From positions 1 through 64,000 of the forward strand of contig CAMLLC010000005.1 in assembly GCA_946480835.1 (NCBI GenBank): a DNA stretch of 64,000 bases. Reading direction: 5' to 3'. Source of the DNA: Entomomonas sp945283395 (GTDB lineage Bacteria > Pseudomonadota > Gammaproteobacteria > Pseudomonadales > Pseudomonadaceae). How positions within the stretch are numbered: the first letter of the stretch is position 1; each line of letters opens with the position of its first letter. The notes under the pieces are model-generated. The model was given only the letters and a program-made list of their open reading frames with translations. It did not search any database and was not told the DNA's origin. Positions 7,783 to 17,537 of the stretch are shown here, in pieces. The translations under genes and the position numbers were made by a program.

Positions 7783-9480
7783 TCATTTTTCAGCTAACTT
7801 ACTGAGCTCCTCTGCACGTAGTTCTTTACGTAATATCTTACCCACATTAGTCATAGGAATACTTTTCCTAAACTCTATGTATTTAGGACGTTTATAACCT
7901 GTTAAGTTATCTTTTAAATAAGCTGTTACTTCATCACTAGATAAGACTACATCAGGTTTAGTAACAATGAAGAGCTTGATAGCTTCACCAGATTTAACAT
8001 CAGGTACACCTATTGCCGCAGCCTGTAATACCCCATCTAATTTAACTGCAACATCTTCCACTTCATTAGGATATACATTAAAACCAGACACTAAAATCAT
8101 ATCTTTCTTGCGATCTACAATTTGAATATAGCCATTATCATGTACTAATGCAATATCACCTGTTCTTAACCAGCCATCAGCATCTATTACATTGGCTGTC
8201 TCTTCAGGATTTTGCCAATAACCTTGCATAACTTGTGGGCCTTTAATACATAACTCTCCTCTTTCACCAAGAGGTACCTCTATTCCTTCTTCATTTATTA
8301 CCTTGCATTGCGTAGAAGGTAATGGCAAGCCTATACAGCCTGTTTTAACCCAATCAGGTAAAGGAGGATTAGCCGCAATAACAGGGCTAGCCTCTGTCAT
8401 ACCATAGCCTTCACAAATTTGACAGCCGGTTATCTTTTGCCATAAATCATTAGTGGCTGGCTGAAGAGCCATACCTCCTGATAAGGAAAGTTTAAGACGT
8501 GAAAAATCGAGATGTTTAAATGTTTCATTATTAGCTAAAGAAACAAATAATGTATTTAAGCCCACAAACACAGTAAAAGGATATTTAGCCACTTCTTTAA
8601 TTAGCCCTACCAAATTTCTAGGATCTGTAATAAGTACATTGTGCCCACCCAGCACCATAACCACCATGCAATGAATAGTAAAGGAATAAATATGATATAA
8701 AGGCAAAGGGGAAATGACTACCTCACTACCTTCACTCAACCCTACACCCATAAAATGTTTTGCCTGCATCATATTAGCTACTAAATTTCTATGGGTCAAA
8801 GAAGCACCTTTAGCTATTCCAGTAGTTCCTCCGGTATATTGTAAAATGGCTATATCATTTGGTTTTGGCTCAACTTCTTGAAAAGGTTGCTGAGAGCCTA
8901 TTGCCAGCGCCTCTTTAAATGTAATGCTATTAGGTAAAGTATAAGGTTTTACTAACTTTTTAAAATAATGCACCATCAAATTAGTAATAAACCTTTTAAT
9001 AGGTCCCAACAAATCGCCTAATTCAGCTACTATCACATGTTTGATATGTGTTCTAGGTAATACTTCCTGAACAGCATGGGCAGTAGTGGATAAACAAACT
9101 ACAGCTTTAACATCCGCATCATTAAATTGGTGTTCCATCTCTCTTAAAGTATACATAGGGTTGGTATTAACTACTATAAAACCAGCCCTGATGACTCCAA
9201 AAATAACAATAGGATATTGCAAGATATTAGGTAATTGCACAGCTACTCTATCACCTTTATTTAGATTTGGAAGATTCTGTAAATAGGCAGCAAATTGAGC
9301 AGATAATTTATCTAGTTCTCTGTAAGTTAGCGTTTTTCCCATATTTGAAAAAGCTGGTTTATCAGCAAACTTTTCACAAAACTCATGGAATACAGCTAAC
9401 ACATTCGTATAAATGTCTGCATTTATCTCATTAGGAATAACATTTGGATATTTATCTTGCCAGAAACCCTCATAATACAT
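7783..9480 (-). CDS. fadD: Long-chain fatty acid--CoA ligase FadD
   Basis: A 565-residue acyl-adenylate-forming enzyme that activates long-chain fatty acids with ATP and CoA, the entry to beta-oxidation and exogenous fatty acid use. It is peripheral to the inner membrane in this family. Visible motifs are the P-loop YTGGTTGIAKGA, the adenylate motif GYGMTEASP, GWLRTGD, and the C-terminal hinge VDRKKDMILVSGFNVYPNEVE typical of FadD. Length agrees with E. coli FadD (561). The ATG follows a GGAAAAAA ribosome-binding stretch. It is transcribed alone, with a hairpin about 95 bp after the stop. A medium-chain ligase is possible, but the hinge and length favour FadD. Confidence 0.93.
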   Translation of the reverse strand: MYYEGFWQDKYPNVIPNEINADIYTNVLAVFHEFCEKFADKPAFSNMGKTLTYRELDKLSAQFAAYLQNLPNLNKGDRVAVQLPNILQYPIVIFGVIRAGFIVVNTNPMYTLREMEHQFNDADVKAVVCLSTTAHAVQEVLPRTHIKHVIVAELGDLLGPIKRFITNLMVHYFKKLVKPYTLPNSITFKEALAIGSQQPFQEVEPKPNDIAILQYTGGTTGIAKGASLTHRNLVANMMQAKHFMGVGLSEGSEVVISPLPLYHIYSFTIHCMVVMVLGGHNVLITDPRNLVGLIKEVAKYPFTVFVGLNTLFVSLANNETFKHLDFSRLKLSLSGGMALQPATNDLWQKITGCQICEGYGMTEASPVIAANPPLPDWVKTGCIGLPLPSTQCKVINEEGIEVPLGERGELCIKGPQVMQGYWQNPEETANVIDADGWLRTGDIALVHDNGYIQIVDRKKDMILVSGFNVYPNEVEDVAVKLDGVLQAAAIGVPDVKSGEAIKLFIVTKPDVVLSSDEVTAYLKDNLTGYKRPKYIEFRKSIPMTNVGKILRKELRAEELSKLAEK

Positions 9481-9806
9481 AACTATTTTTTCCTTTCAAA
9501 TAATATTTTTTATACATATTACTCTAGCAAATTTAGAGCAGACTAACTATCGAAAAAAAGGATACTCTCAGACTTTCTGTAATATTTATTAAAAACAAAC
9601 AAGTACGTATTTAAATTAAACCAATAAATATTAACTTTTTTATTTTTTCTATGATTATTTAAGAAGTTATTTTATTTTAACTGCTAGCAACCTAACTAGA
9701 ACGCCTTAATTTATTTTTAAACTAATAATAATTTTTTGAACAAACACGCCGTTATTAAGTCAATAGCTAAATTAAGTAAATATAAAAATAAATCTTATGG
9801 AGAACA
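9481..9806. other. Divergent fadD / MFS intergenic region
   Basis: About 326 bp of AT-rich DNA between divergent genes. It must contain promoters for both. I see no RNA gene, operator or repeat that I can support. Confidence 0.4.
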
Positions 9807-11007
9807 ATGACTATGACTAAATGGACTCCAAACCAAAAAAAATACTGTGTATGCTGCTGTTACAAGTTGGGGAATGGATGCTTTTGATTTTTTCTTATTA
9901 ATTTTTGTTATTAATGATATAGCTGATAGTTTTCATGTTACTGTAGAAAAAGTTTCACTGGCTGTATTTTTAACCTTAGCTGTTAGACCAATTGGCGCAA
10001 TAATATTTGGTCGAATAGCAGAAAAGATTGGTCGCAAACCAGTCTTAATAGCTAATATTATCATTTTTTCTTTATTAGAAGCAGCCTCTGCATTAGCTCC
10101 AAATCTGTTCATTTTCCTAATTATTCGCTGCTTATATGGAGTAGCTATGGGAGGAATTTGGGGGGTTGCATCATCGCTTACACTTGAAACTGCTCCGAAA
10201 GAAGCAAAAGGGTTTGTTTCTGGCTTATTTCAAGCTGGCTATCCCTTAGGCTATTTAACTGCAACTATATTTTATGGATTGTTTTTTAGTTTGTTAGGTT
10301 GGCAAAAATTATTTATTGTAGGTTCTTTTCCTATAATTTTAGCTGCCTTCATTTATTATAAAGTTGAGGAATCACCCGTTTGGCTAGCGTCTAAAGCACA
10401 ACATAAAACAGGCATACCTATTATTCCTGTTGTCTTAAAACATTGGAAGCTTTGTATATGCGCAATTTTATTAATGACTTGCTTTAATTTTTTCAGCCAT
10501 GGAACACAAGATGCTTATCCTACTTTTCTTAACAAACAACGTGGCTTTGAGCCACATGTAATAAGTATTATAGCTATTTTTTATAATATAGCTTCTATTT
10601 TAGGCGGTGTTTTTTATGGTACTCTTTCAGGAAAGATAGGCTGTCGAAAAGCAATTATCATAGCGGCCTTATTATCGCTTCCAGCTATTCCTTTATGGGC
10701 TTTCTCTACCAGTTCAGTTATGCTAGGAATAGGTGCTTTTATCATGCAGTTTATGGTTCAAGGTGCATGGGGGGTTATTCCTGTCTATTTAAATAAATTG
10801 ATGCCAGCTAATACTAGAGCAATATTACCAGGATTATTTTATCAATTAGGTAATTTATTTGCCTCCATTAATCTTACATTACAAGTTTATATTGCTAACC
10901 AACATAACGGTAATTATAGTATAGCTTTAGCCTTAATAGCCGCGTCTGCTGCTATTTGTATCAGCTTATTTATGTTTTTCAGCTCTGAAAAAATTAATGG
11001 TAAATAA
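9807..11007 (+). CDS. MFS transporter (NanT/SHS-like), 5' frameshift at A8
   Basis: A major facilitator of 12 membrane segments. The open frame from GTG 9847 gives 386 residues beginning VYAAVTSWGMDAFDFF, and includes the loop 2-3 signature GRIAEKIGRKP. It resembles the sialate/carboxylate (NanT, SHS) branch, but the substrate cannot be read. The natural N-terminus is missing from that frame. An ATG at 9807 (or 9813), preceded by GGAG, encodes MTMTKWTPNQK in another frame. The two frames meet at an eight-A tract (9835-9842), and removing one A would restore MTMTKWTPNQKNTVYAAV. Restoration could come from transcriptional slippage, or the run may be a sequencing error or mutation. It stands alone, divergent from fadD. 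Confidence 0.75.
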
Positions 11008-11253
11008 TTAAAGATAAAATTAGATAGTATAGCTTAAAGAATGATGAATAAATCACGTTACTAACTTCTTTATCATTATCGTTAGCTTTTTGCTGCAATT
11101 TTATCTCTATAATTTTAATAGAAATTATAATAGCTTATTATTCCTATCTATGCTTTAACTAATTGTTAGGAGTATAGTAAATTATGATCAAAACTAATGG
11201 ACGAATAGTTAATAATATGGTATTAATTAATAATCTAAAAAAGAGAAATCATT

Positions 11254-11706
11254 ATGCTACGTTATTTTTTATTAGGACTATGTTTAACACCTCTAATTGC
11301 TCAAGCTGAACTTGCTTGTTTAGAAGGGCCACATGGAGGAAAATGCCATACAGTTGATATTAATGGTGAGGTTTTTAAAACAGCTGAACCTATTAAAACG
11401 ACTACAGTCACGTTGCCTGCACCCTCTGCTACTAATCAACCAGTAAATAAACAACAACGTATAAATACAGTTATCCCTGTTTCTACCAATAAACAATTAG
11501 CTAGACAACAACAAGTTACCCCTAAAAATATGACAAACCAGCTTAGTACACCAGAGCAGCGTATTAGACAAAGAGCAAAACTAATTGAATCACGATTTAT
11601 GCGTAAACAATCTATGAGGAATATCTCTCAGTTAGATAATAACAATAATTCCTATATTAAACGTAAACAGCAATCTGCTGAATTACGTAAACGAATTGAA
11701 GATTAA
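11254..11706 (+). CDS. Small exported protein of unknown function
   Basis: I do not recognise this 150-residue protein. It begins with a clear Sec signal peptide (residues 1-18, ending LIAQA before ELACLEG) and has two cysteines soon after the predicted cleavage site, in LACLEGPHGGKC. A low-complexity Thr/Pro/Gln-rich stretch follows (about 45-95), then a basic, helical, Gln/Arg-rich C-terminus. It is probably periplasmic. A ribosome-binding stretch AAAGAGAAA precedes the ATG. It is flanked by the MFS gene (246 bp upstream) and, convergently, by another small exported-protein gene. I see no shared domain with either neighbour. Confidence 0.6.
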   Translation: MLRYFLLGLCLTPLIAQAELACLEGPHGGKCHTVDINGEVFKTAEPIKTTTVTLPAPSATNQPVNKQQRINTVIPVSTNKQLARQQQVTPKNMTNQLSTPEQRIRQRAKLIESRFMRKQSMRNISQLDNNNNSYIKRKQQSAELRKRIED

Positions 11707-11951
11707 CCATTTGGACTTCTTTTAATAGCTAATAATATATAAAAAAAGAAGCTTAGCTTAAATGAAAGACAAAATTGTTAATAACTATAATTTATTAGAA
11801 TCATTTAGAATTAACTAAAAAGAAAAATTTAACATTTATCATCATAAGCCATAAACTCACTAATAAATAATTTTTATTGTATAAAAATACTTGCAAAACT
11901 GGGCTATGTATAATAAACAGCAAAAAATCTAGTCATTTAAATAAAATAACC

Positions 11952-12357
11952 TTATTTATTATTATTCATTAAATCTTTATATTGAATGGCACAATCCTTA
12001 ATAACAGCCTTAATTTGGTTTAAACCAAGTTTTGCCATCCTGTTTGCCAACTCTTCTTTACATTCATTCAGATCTTTCTCACAAGCTTGAAAAAAATAAT
12101 CATAGCCTCCTAACTTTTCAACTATTCCATCTGCTGAACAAGCACATACCTTGGGAATTACTTCTAATTCTTGATCTGTTATTTTTTTACCCTTTCGCTC
12201 TGCTGCTAATTTATAATCATCTAGACAGCGTGTAACTATGCTTCCCTTTACCCCCATAATAAAAGCTTTTTCTTGCAATTCTTTGCCAATCAGAGGCTCA
12301 TCCGCATAAATTAGAGAAAAAACAAATTGCCATTAATAATACCTTCAATATTTTCAT
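11952..12357 (-). pseudogene. Small Cys-rich exported protein, frameshifted signal peptide
   Basis: The ATG at 12357 starts MKILKVLLMAIC, a signal-peptide N-terminus, but this frame runs into a stop at TGA shortly afterwards. The rest of the protein continues in a different frame as IYADEPLIGKELQEKAF and so on, to a stop at 11952. The frames join at a run of six T (six A on the plus strand, 12317-12322). Removing one T gives a normal signal peptide ending SLIYA and a mature part of about 115 residues. The mature part is helical with at least five cysteines (for example CACSADG and ACEKDLNEC). Function is unknown. The gene may be truly broken, rescued by slippage, or affected by a sequencing error. 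Confidence 0.6.
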
Positions 12358-12647
12358 TGTTTTATTCCTTATTAATATTTTCTAAACAATAATATAATTA
12401 TAATACTCGAGCAAATATCCAGAAACAACTAATAGCTTCTAAGTTACCTTCTAGCATAGAATAAAAGATGATATCTCTATTTATCGGCGCCTATTATATT
12501 TATTTATGAAGTTTGTAAAATCTTTTGCTAGGCTTAAATATATTAAAGATATAGCACACAATATGACAAACTAAAATAATACGATGAAAATACAAGCGTC
12601 TTAGCTTGTGCTTATGTTTGGTTAAAATAAGGAATGTTCAACAGTCC
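12358..12647. other. AT-rich gap upstream of the Cys-rich gene
   Basis: No gene is seen in this 290-bp stretch. It holds the presumed promoter of the Cys-rich minus-strand gene and, at its right end, the hairpin listed separately. Confidence 0.35.
12592..12609 (-). terminator. Hairpin downstream of DUF6586-like gene
   Basis: A 6-bp stem (ACAAGC/GCTTGT) with a 6-base loop lies about 40 bp beyond the stop at 12648. On the minus strand it is followed by ATTTTC, a modest T-run. It probably ends the sthA-DUF6586 transcript. Confidence 0.4.
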
Positions 12648-13148
12648 CTAATATTCTGTTAACCCTGATCTAAAATGAAGTATTAGCTCCGTAATTTCTT
12701 GCAAATAGACCGATAGTAACTCTACATTTAAAGTTGTATCCATATTATTAACTTGAATCCTGTTAACATCAGCTTGTTGTTTTAATTGGGTTACAGGAGT
12801 GAATAAAGCTGACCATGCTTTATTGACTGAAGCCACTACACTATTAGGAGTATTTAATAAAAAGGCTAACTCATTAAGTTCAGGACTAGGGTATTGTTCT
12901 AGAAATTCTTTGCTTAAAAAAATATCTAACGCATATGACTGAATCATTAAAGGGAAACGATAATAGGTAGCAATTTCATTATAACAAGCCCATAAACTAC
13001 TATACAAATGAAATATGACTCTTTCTTGGTAGGCTTTTAAAAGTATTTTATTAGAATGAAGCGCTTTTTCTAAAGCTTGCCAATCAGTTAAGGCTTGCTT
13101 TGCAAAATAGAGCTTCTGGTTAGTTATAGTATAAGGTTCATTAGCCAT
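12648..13148 (-). CDS. DUF6586-like hypothetical protein
   Basis: A 166-residue soluble, largely helical protein. The opening MANEPYTITNQKLYFAKQAL, followed by a helical region with FHLYSSLWACYNEIATYYR, resembles the DUF6586 family of pseudomonads, whose function is unknown. It has no signal peptide or membrane segment. It lies 60 bp downstream of sthA on the same strand and is probably cotranscribed with it, followed by a hairpin. The family name is from memory of the residue pattern and would need a profile search. Confidence 0.6.
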   Translation of the reverse strand: MANEPYTITNQKLYFAKQALTDWQALEKALHSNKILLKAYQERVIFHLYSSLWACYNEIATYYRFPLMIQSYALDIFLSKEFLEQYPSPELNELAFLLNTPNSVVASVNKAWSALFTPVTQLKQQADVNRIQVNNMDTTLNVELLSVYLQEITELILHFRSGLTEY

Positions 13149-13208
13149 ATTAAATGTTAAATTATACTAACAAAGTAGGTTAATTTAATTTTAACCTCCT
13201 TATCTTTA

Positions 13209-14606
13209 TTAAATCTTAAATAATCTATTTAAGCCATCAAAGGCAGCCACACGATAAGCCTCGGCCATAGTTGGATAGTTAAAGGTATTATTAATAAAAT
13301 AACGTATATTATTTTGCTCTCCAGGTTGATTCATAATAGCTTGGCCAATATGAACAATCTCTGATGCCTGATAGCCAAAACAATGAACACCAAGAATTTG
13401 CAATGTTTCCCTATGAAAAATAATTTTCAAAACACCAGCAGTCTGATTCGCAATTTGAGCGCGCGCCATACTTTTGAAAAAAGCTTTACCTACTTCATAG
13501 GGCATTTTTTCTTTGGTTAATTGCTGCTCAGTTTTACCTACCGAGCTAATTTCAGGAATAGTGTAAATACCTGTAGGAATATCATCCACATAACGACCAC
13601 TTCCCTCTTCTGCTATGTTAGCCGCTGCTGAACGCCCCTGATCATAAGCAGCACTTGCCAAACTTGGCCACCCAATTACATCACCTGCACCATAAATATG
13701 AGGTATGTCAGTACGATAATTATGATCTACCCTAATCTGTCCCCTATTATTAGCTGTAAGACCTATATTCTCTAATCCTAATTCATCAGTATTACCTGTC
13801 CGCCCATTACTCCATAATAAGGCATCTGCTTTGATTTTTTTACCAGATTTAAGATGTAGGATCACACCGTGTTCTATGCCTTCAATACTTTCATATTCTT
13901 CATTATGGCGGATCATTACATTTGAGTTACTAAAGTGATAACTTAACGAATCCGAAATTTCTTCATCTAAATAACTTAATAATCTATCGCGGTTATCTAT
14001 TAAATCTACTAAAACGCCAAGTCCACTAAAAATAGAAGCATATTCACAACCTATTACTCCTGCCCCATATATTATAAGTCGGCGCGGCGTATGATTTAGC
14101 TGTAAAATAGTATCACTGTCATAAATTCGAGGATGGTTAAAGTCAACATCATTTGGACGGTAAGGTCGAGAGCCTGTTGCAATAATTATTTCTTTAGCTA
14201 TTATTCTTTCTATAGCACCAGAAAGGCAGGCCACCTCTATAGTATGCTCATCAACAAAGCGACCTTGTCCGAAAAATACAGAAATTCTATTATGCGCATA
14301 ATAACCAGTACGAGAATTGACTTGTCTATCTTTAATACGTTCTGCATTTTTTAGCACATCAGGAAAAGAGAACCAGCGTGGCTCGCCTATCGCACGAAAC
14401 ATAGGATTGGTATTAAAATCCATGACCTGCATAACAGAATGACGTAGTGCTTTGGATGGAATAGTTCCAAGATGAGTACACCCGCCTCCTACAACCCCTC
14501 TATTTTCTACAACAGCAACTTTCTTACCTGTTTTACAGGCATTTATTGCTGCTCCTTCACCTGCAGGCCCCGTACCCAATACCACTACATCAAAGTTATA
14601 AATCAT
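13209..14606 (-). CDS. sthA: Soluble pyridine nucleotide transhydrogenase SthA
   Basis: A 465-residue cytosolic FAD enzyme that exchanges reducing equivalents between NADPH and NAD+, helping to drain excess NADPH. FAD-binding GTGPAGEGAA is at residues 11-20. The second nucleotide-binding motif, YGAGVIGCEYAS, is near residue 180, and the C-terminal dimerisation domain ends the protein. The region GGGCTHLGTIPSKALR has a single cysteine instead of the CxxxxC disulfide of lipoamide dehydrogenases, which is diagnostic for SthA. Length matches E. coli SthA (466). Upstream is a 158-bp gap to sixA; downstream is the DUF6586-like gene. Confidence 0.95.
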   Translation of the reverse strand: MIYNFDVVVLGTGPAGEGAAINACKTGKKVAVVENRGVVGGGCTHLGTIPSKALRHSVMQVMDFNTNPMFRAIGEPRWFSFPDVLKNAERIKDRQVNSRTGYYAHNRISVFFGQGRFVDEHTIEVACLSGAIERIIAKEIIIATGSRPYRPNDVDFNHPRIYDSDTILQLNHTPRRLIIYGAGVIGCEYASIFSGLGVLVDLIDNRDRLLSYLDEEISDSLSYHFSNSNVMIRHNEEYESIEGIEHGVILHLKSGKKIKADALLWSNGRTGNTDELGLENIGLTANNRGQIRVDHNYRTDIPHIYGAGDVIGWPSLASAAYDQGRSAAANIAEEGSGRYVDDIPTGIYTIPEISSVGKTEQQLTKEKMPYEVGKAFFKSMARAQIANQTAGVLKIIFHRETLQILGVHCFGYQASEIVHIGQAIMNQPGEQNNIRYFINNTFNYPTMAEAYRVAAFDGLNRLFKI

Positions 14607-14764
14607 TTTTTTTCCTATTTATAATTACCTATAACAAACTTAAACCTATAGACGTTATTTTATCAATTAAAGACTGTTAATAGCTTAAGTTGTTCCCCGA
14701 TTTAAGACAAATTTTCTATTATTATATGCTATTTTTTAGACATTAAACCTTATAAATCAATATA

Positions 14765-15208
14765 TTATTTACTAATCTTCATACTATCTAAACCTACTGT
14801 ATTTCCTTCTAATGTTAATAGTTCACCAGTAGTTAATACAAAAGGAAATTGTTTTGTACCTTCAGTTAATAATGCTGCTAACATACCTAATAGAGGTTGA
14901 TGGCTGACAACTAAGATAGTTTTTTCAGGAAATTCAGCTAATGTAGTTATGGCTTGTAAAGGATCATCCTCAGGGGTAATCCAAGCTGCCTGCTGAATCT
15001 TACCTTGATAAGTTATAGTATCAATAACTATATCTGCTGTTTGCTTAGCTCTGACATAAGGGCTATATAATATTAAATCTATTGTTTTACCCACCAATTG
15101 CATTGCAGAACAATGCACTTCATGTAAACCATTAATAGTTAATCTTCGCTGCTCATCAAAAGATACTCTAGACTTTGCTTCACCATGTCTTAACAACCAA
15201 AGAGTCAT
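14765..15208 (-). CDS. sixA: Phosphohistidine phosphatase SixA
   Basis: A 147-residue histidine phosphatase of the phosphoglycerate-mutase-like superfamily. The catalytic Arg7-His8-Gly9 motif stands at the N-terminus (LLRHGEA), and the second histidine is in LVVSHQPLLG near residue 108. SixA dephosphorylates phosphohistidine on HPt-type domains and, in enteric bacteria, on the nitrogen phosphotransferase protein NPr. Here it lies 34 bp downstream of parC on the same strand and may be the last gene of that operon. The protein is slightly shorter than E. coli SixA (161). Confidence 0.88.
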   Translation of the reverse strand: MTLWLLRHGEAKSRVSFDEQRRLTINGLHEVHCSAMQLVGKTIDLILYSPYVRAKQTADIVIDTITYQGKIQQAAWITPEDDPLQAITTLAEFPEKTILVVSHQPLLGMLAALLTEGTKQFPFVLTTGELLTLEGNTVGLDSMKISK

Positions 15209-15242
15209 TACTACTATCTCCTATTATTAAATAATTATTAGT

Positions 15243-17537
15243 TTATTGAGTTGTTGTAATTAGGGGCGGCTCTTTATCTTTAATTATTTCCTCGATTCTA
15301 ATATTATCAACGCGTTGAAATCCTCTTGGTAATTTATTACCTCTCCGTCCTCTTTCTCCTTTATAATGTGCTAGATCGGTTGGCTTCAGAGAAATTGATC
15401 TTTTGCCTGATTGTAGAATAAGACTAGCATTAGCTGAAAGCACGGCTACTCCTATCATATATTCCTCATGATTAGCTGCTCTACTGCTACTAATATTAAT
15501 GATTTTATTACCTTTACCTTTAGCTAATTGGGGCAAATCCACTATAGGAAATAATAATAAACGTCCTTCATTGGTCACAGCGGCTATTAAATCCTGATCT
15601 TTGTTAACCACTAATTGTGGAGGGATAACTTTAGCATTAGTAGGTAAAGATAACAGTGCTTTTCCTGCTTTATTTTTAGTTTGTAAATCTTCTCCCTTAA
15701 CAATAAACCCATACCCCGCATCAGATGCTATAAGATAAAGCGCATCATCATCAGGTAATAACACACATTCAAAAGATGCCCCTGCTGGAGGATTAAGGCG
15801 GCCTGTTAAAGGTTCACCTTGCCCTCTCGCTGACGGTAAAGTATGGCTCGCTACACTATAACTACGCCCAGTGCTATCTATAAATACTGCTGTTTGATTT
15901 GAGCGTCCTACAGCACTGGCTAAATAACCATCCCCTGCTTTATAGGAAAGCATTGCCGGATCTAAATCATGTCCTTTACCACAACGCACCCAGCCCTTTT
16001 CAGATAATACTACAGTAATAGGCTCAGTTGGTAGTAGTTGATTTTCACTAAATGCTTTAGCATCTGATCTAGCCACTATTGGCGATTTTCTATCATCACC
16101 AAAGTTTTGGGCATCTTGAATAATTTCTTGGCGAACTAATAGACGTAATTTTTCATCACTATTAAGTAAGGCTAATAATCTTTCTTGTTCCTTATGCAAT
16201 TCATCTTGTTCACCTTTGATTTTCATTTCTTCTAAACGGGCTAGCTGCCGCAATTTAGTATCTAAAATATAATCTGCTTGTATATCAGTTAGCTTGAATG
16301 TCTCCATCAATATATATTTAGGTTGATCTTCAGTACGAATAATTGAGATCACTTTATCTAAATTTAAAAAAGCTATTAACAGCCCTGCTAACAGATGTAA
16401 ACGGCGTTCTACCTTATCTAACCTAAATTGCAATCTACGACGAACTGTGGCTAGTCTATAGCTTAACCACTCAATCAACATTTGTTTTAAATCTTTAATC
16501 TGTGGTTTACCGTTAAGCCCTATTATATTCATATTTACTCTATAGCTGGACTCAAGCTCAGTAGTAGCAAATAGATGTTGCATTAACTCAAGTGTATCTA
16601 CTCTGTTAGAACGCGGTACTATAACTATACGGGTTGGGTTTTCATGATCTGATTCATCCCTTAAATCAGCAACCATTGGGAGTTTTTTTGCTTGCATTTG
16701 GCTAGCAATTTGCTCCAATACCTTAGCGCCAGAAACCTGATGGGGCAAGGCCGTAATAATTATATTACCCTCTTCCACACTATAAACAGCACGCATTTTT
16801 ACTGAGCCACGACCACTCTCATAGATAGTTTGCAAATCAGCTTTAGCTGTTATAATTTCGGCTTCTGTTGGAAAATCAGGCCCTTGAATTATTTGACAAA
16901 GTTCACTAATGGTTGTTGCTGGGTTATCTATTAATTGCACACAGGCATTAGCTACTTCTCGTAAATTATGTGGAGGAATATCAGTAGCCATTCCTACGGC
17001 AATACCTGTTGTACCATTGAGTAGTAAATTAGGCAATCTAGCAGGTAAAGCTACCGGCTCATTTAAGGTACCATCAAAATTAGGTTGCCAATCAACTGTG
17101 CCTTCGCCTAACTCTGCTAATAATAGTTCAGAATAACGTGATAAACGCGCTTCTGTATACCTCATAGCCGCAAACGATTTAGGATCATCTGGCGCCCCCC
17201 AATTACCTTGTCCATCTACTAATGGGTAACGATAGGAGAAAGGTTGTGCCATTAAAACCATAGCTTCATAACAAGCACTATCACCATGTGGATGATATTT
17301 GCCTAACACATCCCCTACGGTGCGAGCCGACTTTTTATGCTTTGAATCGGCGGACAAACCTAATTCACTCATAGCATAAATTATTCGGCGCTGTACCGGT
17401 TTCAATCCATCACCTATGTAAGGCAGAGCTCTATCCATTATGACATACATAGAGTAGTTCAAATAGGCTTGTTCTGTGAAAGTTTTTAGTGATTGACGTT
17501 CAACGCCTTGGAGGCTCATCTCGGTAGTTTCAGTCAT
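15243..17537 (-). CDS. parC: DNA topoisomerase IV subunit A ParC
   Basis: A 764-residue type IIA topoisomerase subunit that cuts and rejoins DNA and, with ParE, decatenates replicated chromosomes. The catalytic tyrosine is Tyr127 in RYTEARLS. The quinolone-resistance positions carry the wild-type residues Ser87 and Glu91 (HGDSACYE), numbered as in Pseudomonas ParC. A coiled coil near residues 400-480 precedes a C-terminal beta-pinwheel domain. The ATG overlaps the stop codon of the upstream retropepsin-like gene by one base (TAATG), indicating translational coupling. A glutamine-free, charged tail ends the protein. Confidence 0.97.
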   Translation of the reverse strand: MTETTEMSLQGVERQSLKTFTEQAYLNYSMYVIMDRALPYIGDGLKPVQRRIIYAMSELGLSADSKHKKSARTVGDVLGKYHPHGDSACYEAMVLMAQPFSYRYPLVDGQGNWGAPDDPKSFAAMRYTEARLSRYSELLLAELGEGTVDWQPNFDGTLNEPVALPARLPNLLLNGTTGIAVGMATDIPPHNLREVANACVQLIDNPATTISELCQIIQGPDFPTEAEIITAKADLQTIYESGRGSVKMRAVYSVEEGNIIITALPHQVSGAKVLEQIASQMQAKKLPMVADLRDESDHENPTRIVIVPRSNRVDTLELMQHLFATTELESSYRVNMNIIGLNGKPQIKDLKQMLIEWLSYRLATVRRRLQFRLDKVERRLHLLAGLLIAFLNLDKVISIIRTEDQPKYILMETFKLTDIQADYILDTKLRQLARLEEMKIKGEQDELHKEQERLLALLNSDEKLRLLVRQEIIQDAQNFGDDRKSPIVARSDAKAFSENQLLPTEPITVVLSEKGWVRCGKGHDLDPAMLSYKAGDGYLASAVGRSNQTAVFIDSTGRSYSVASHTLPSARGQGEPLTGRLNPPAGASFECVLLPDDDALYLIASDAGYGFIVKGEDLQTKNKAGKALLSLPTNAKVIPPQLVVNKDQDLIAAVTNEGRLLLFPIVDLPQLAKGKGNKIINISSSRAANHEEYMIGVAVLSANASLILQSGKRSISLKPTDLAHYKGERGRRGNKLPRGFQRVDNIRIEEIIKDKEPPLITTTQ

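Noticed and set aside
11108..11129. TATAATTT/AAATTATA inverted repeat
   Set aside because: Composed only of A and T in an AT-rich gap; such dyads are expected by chance.
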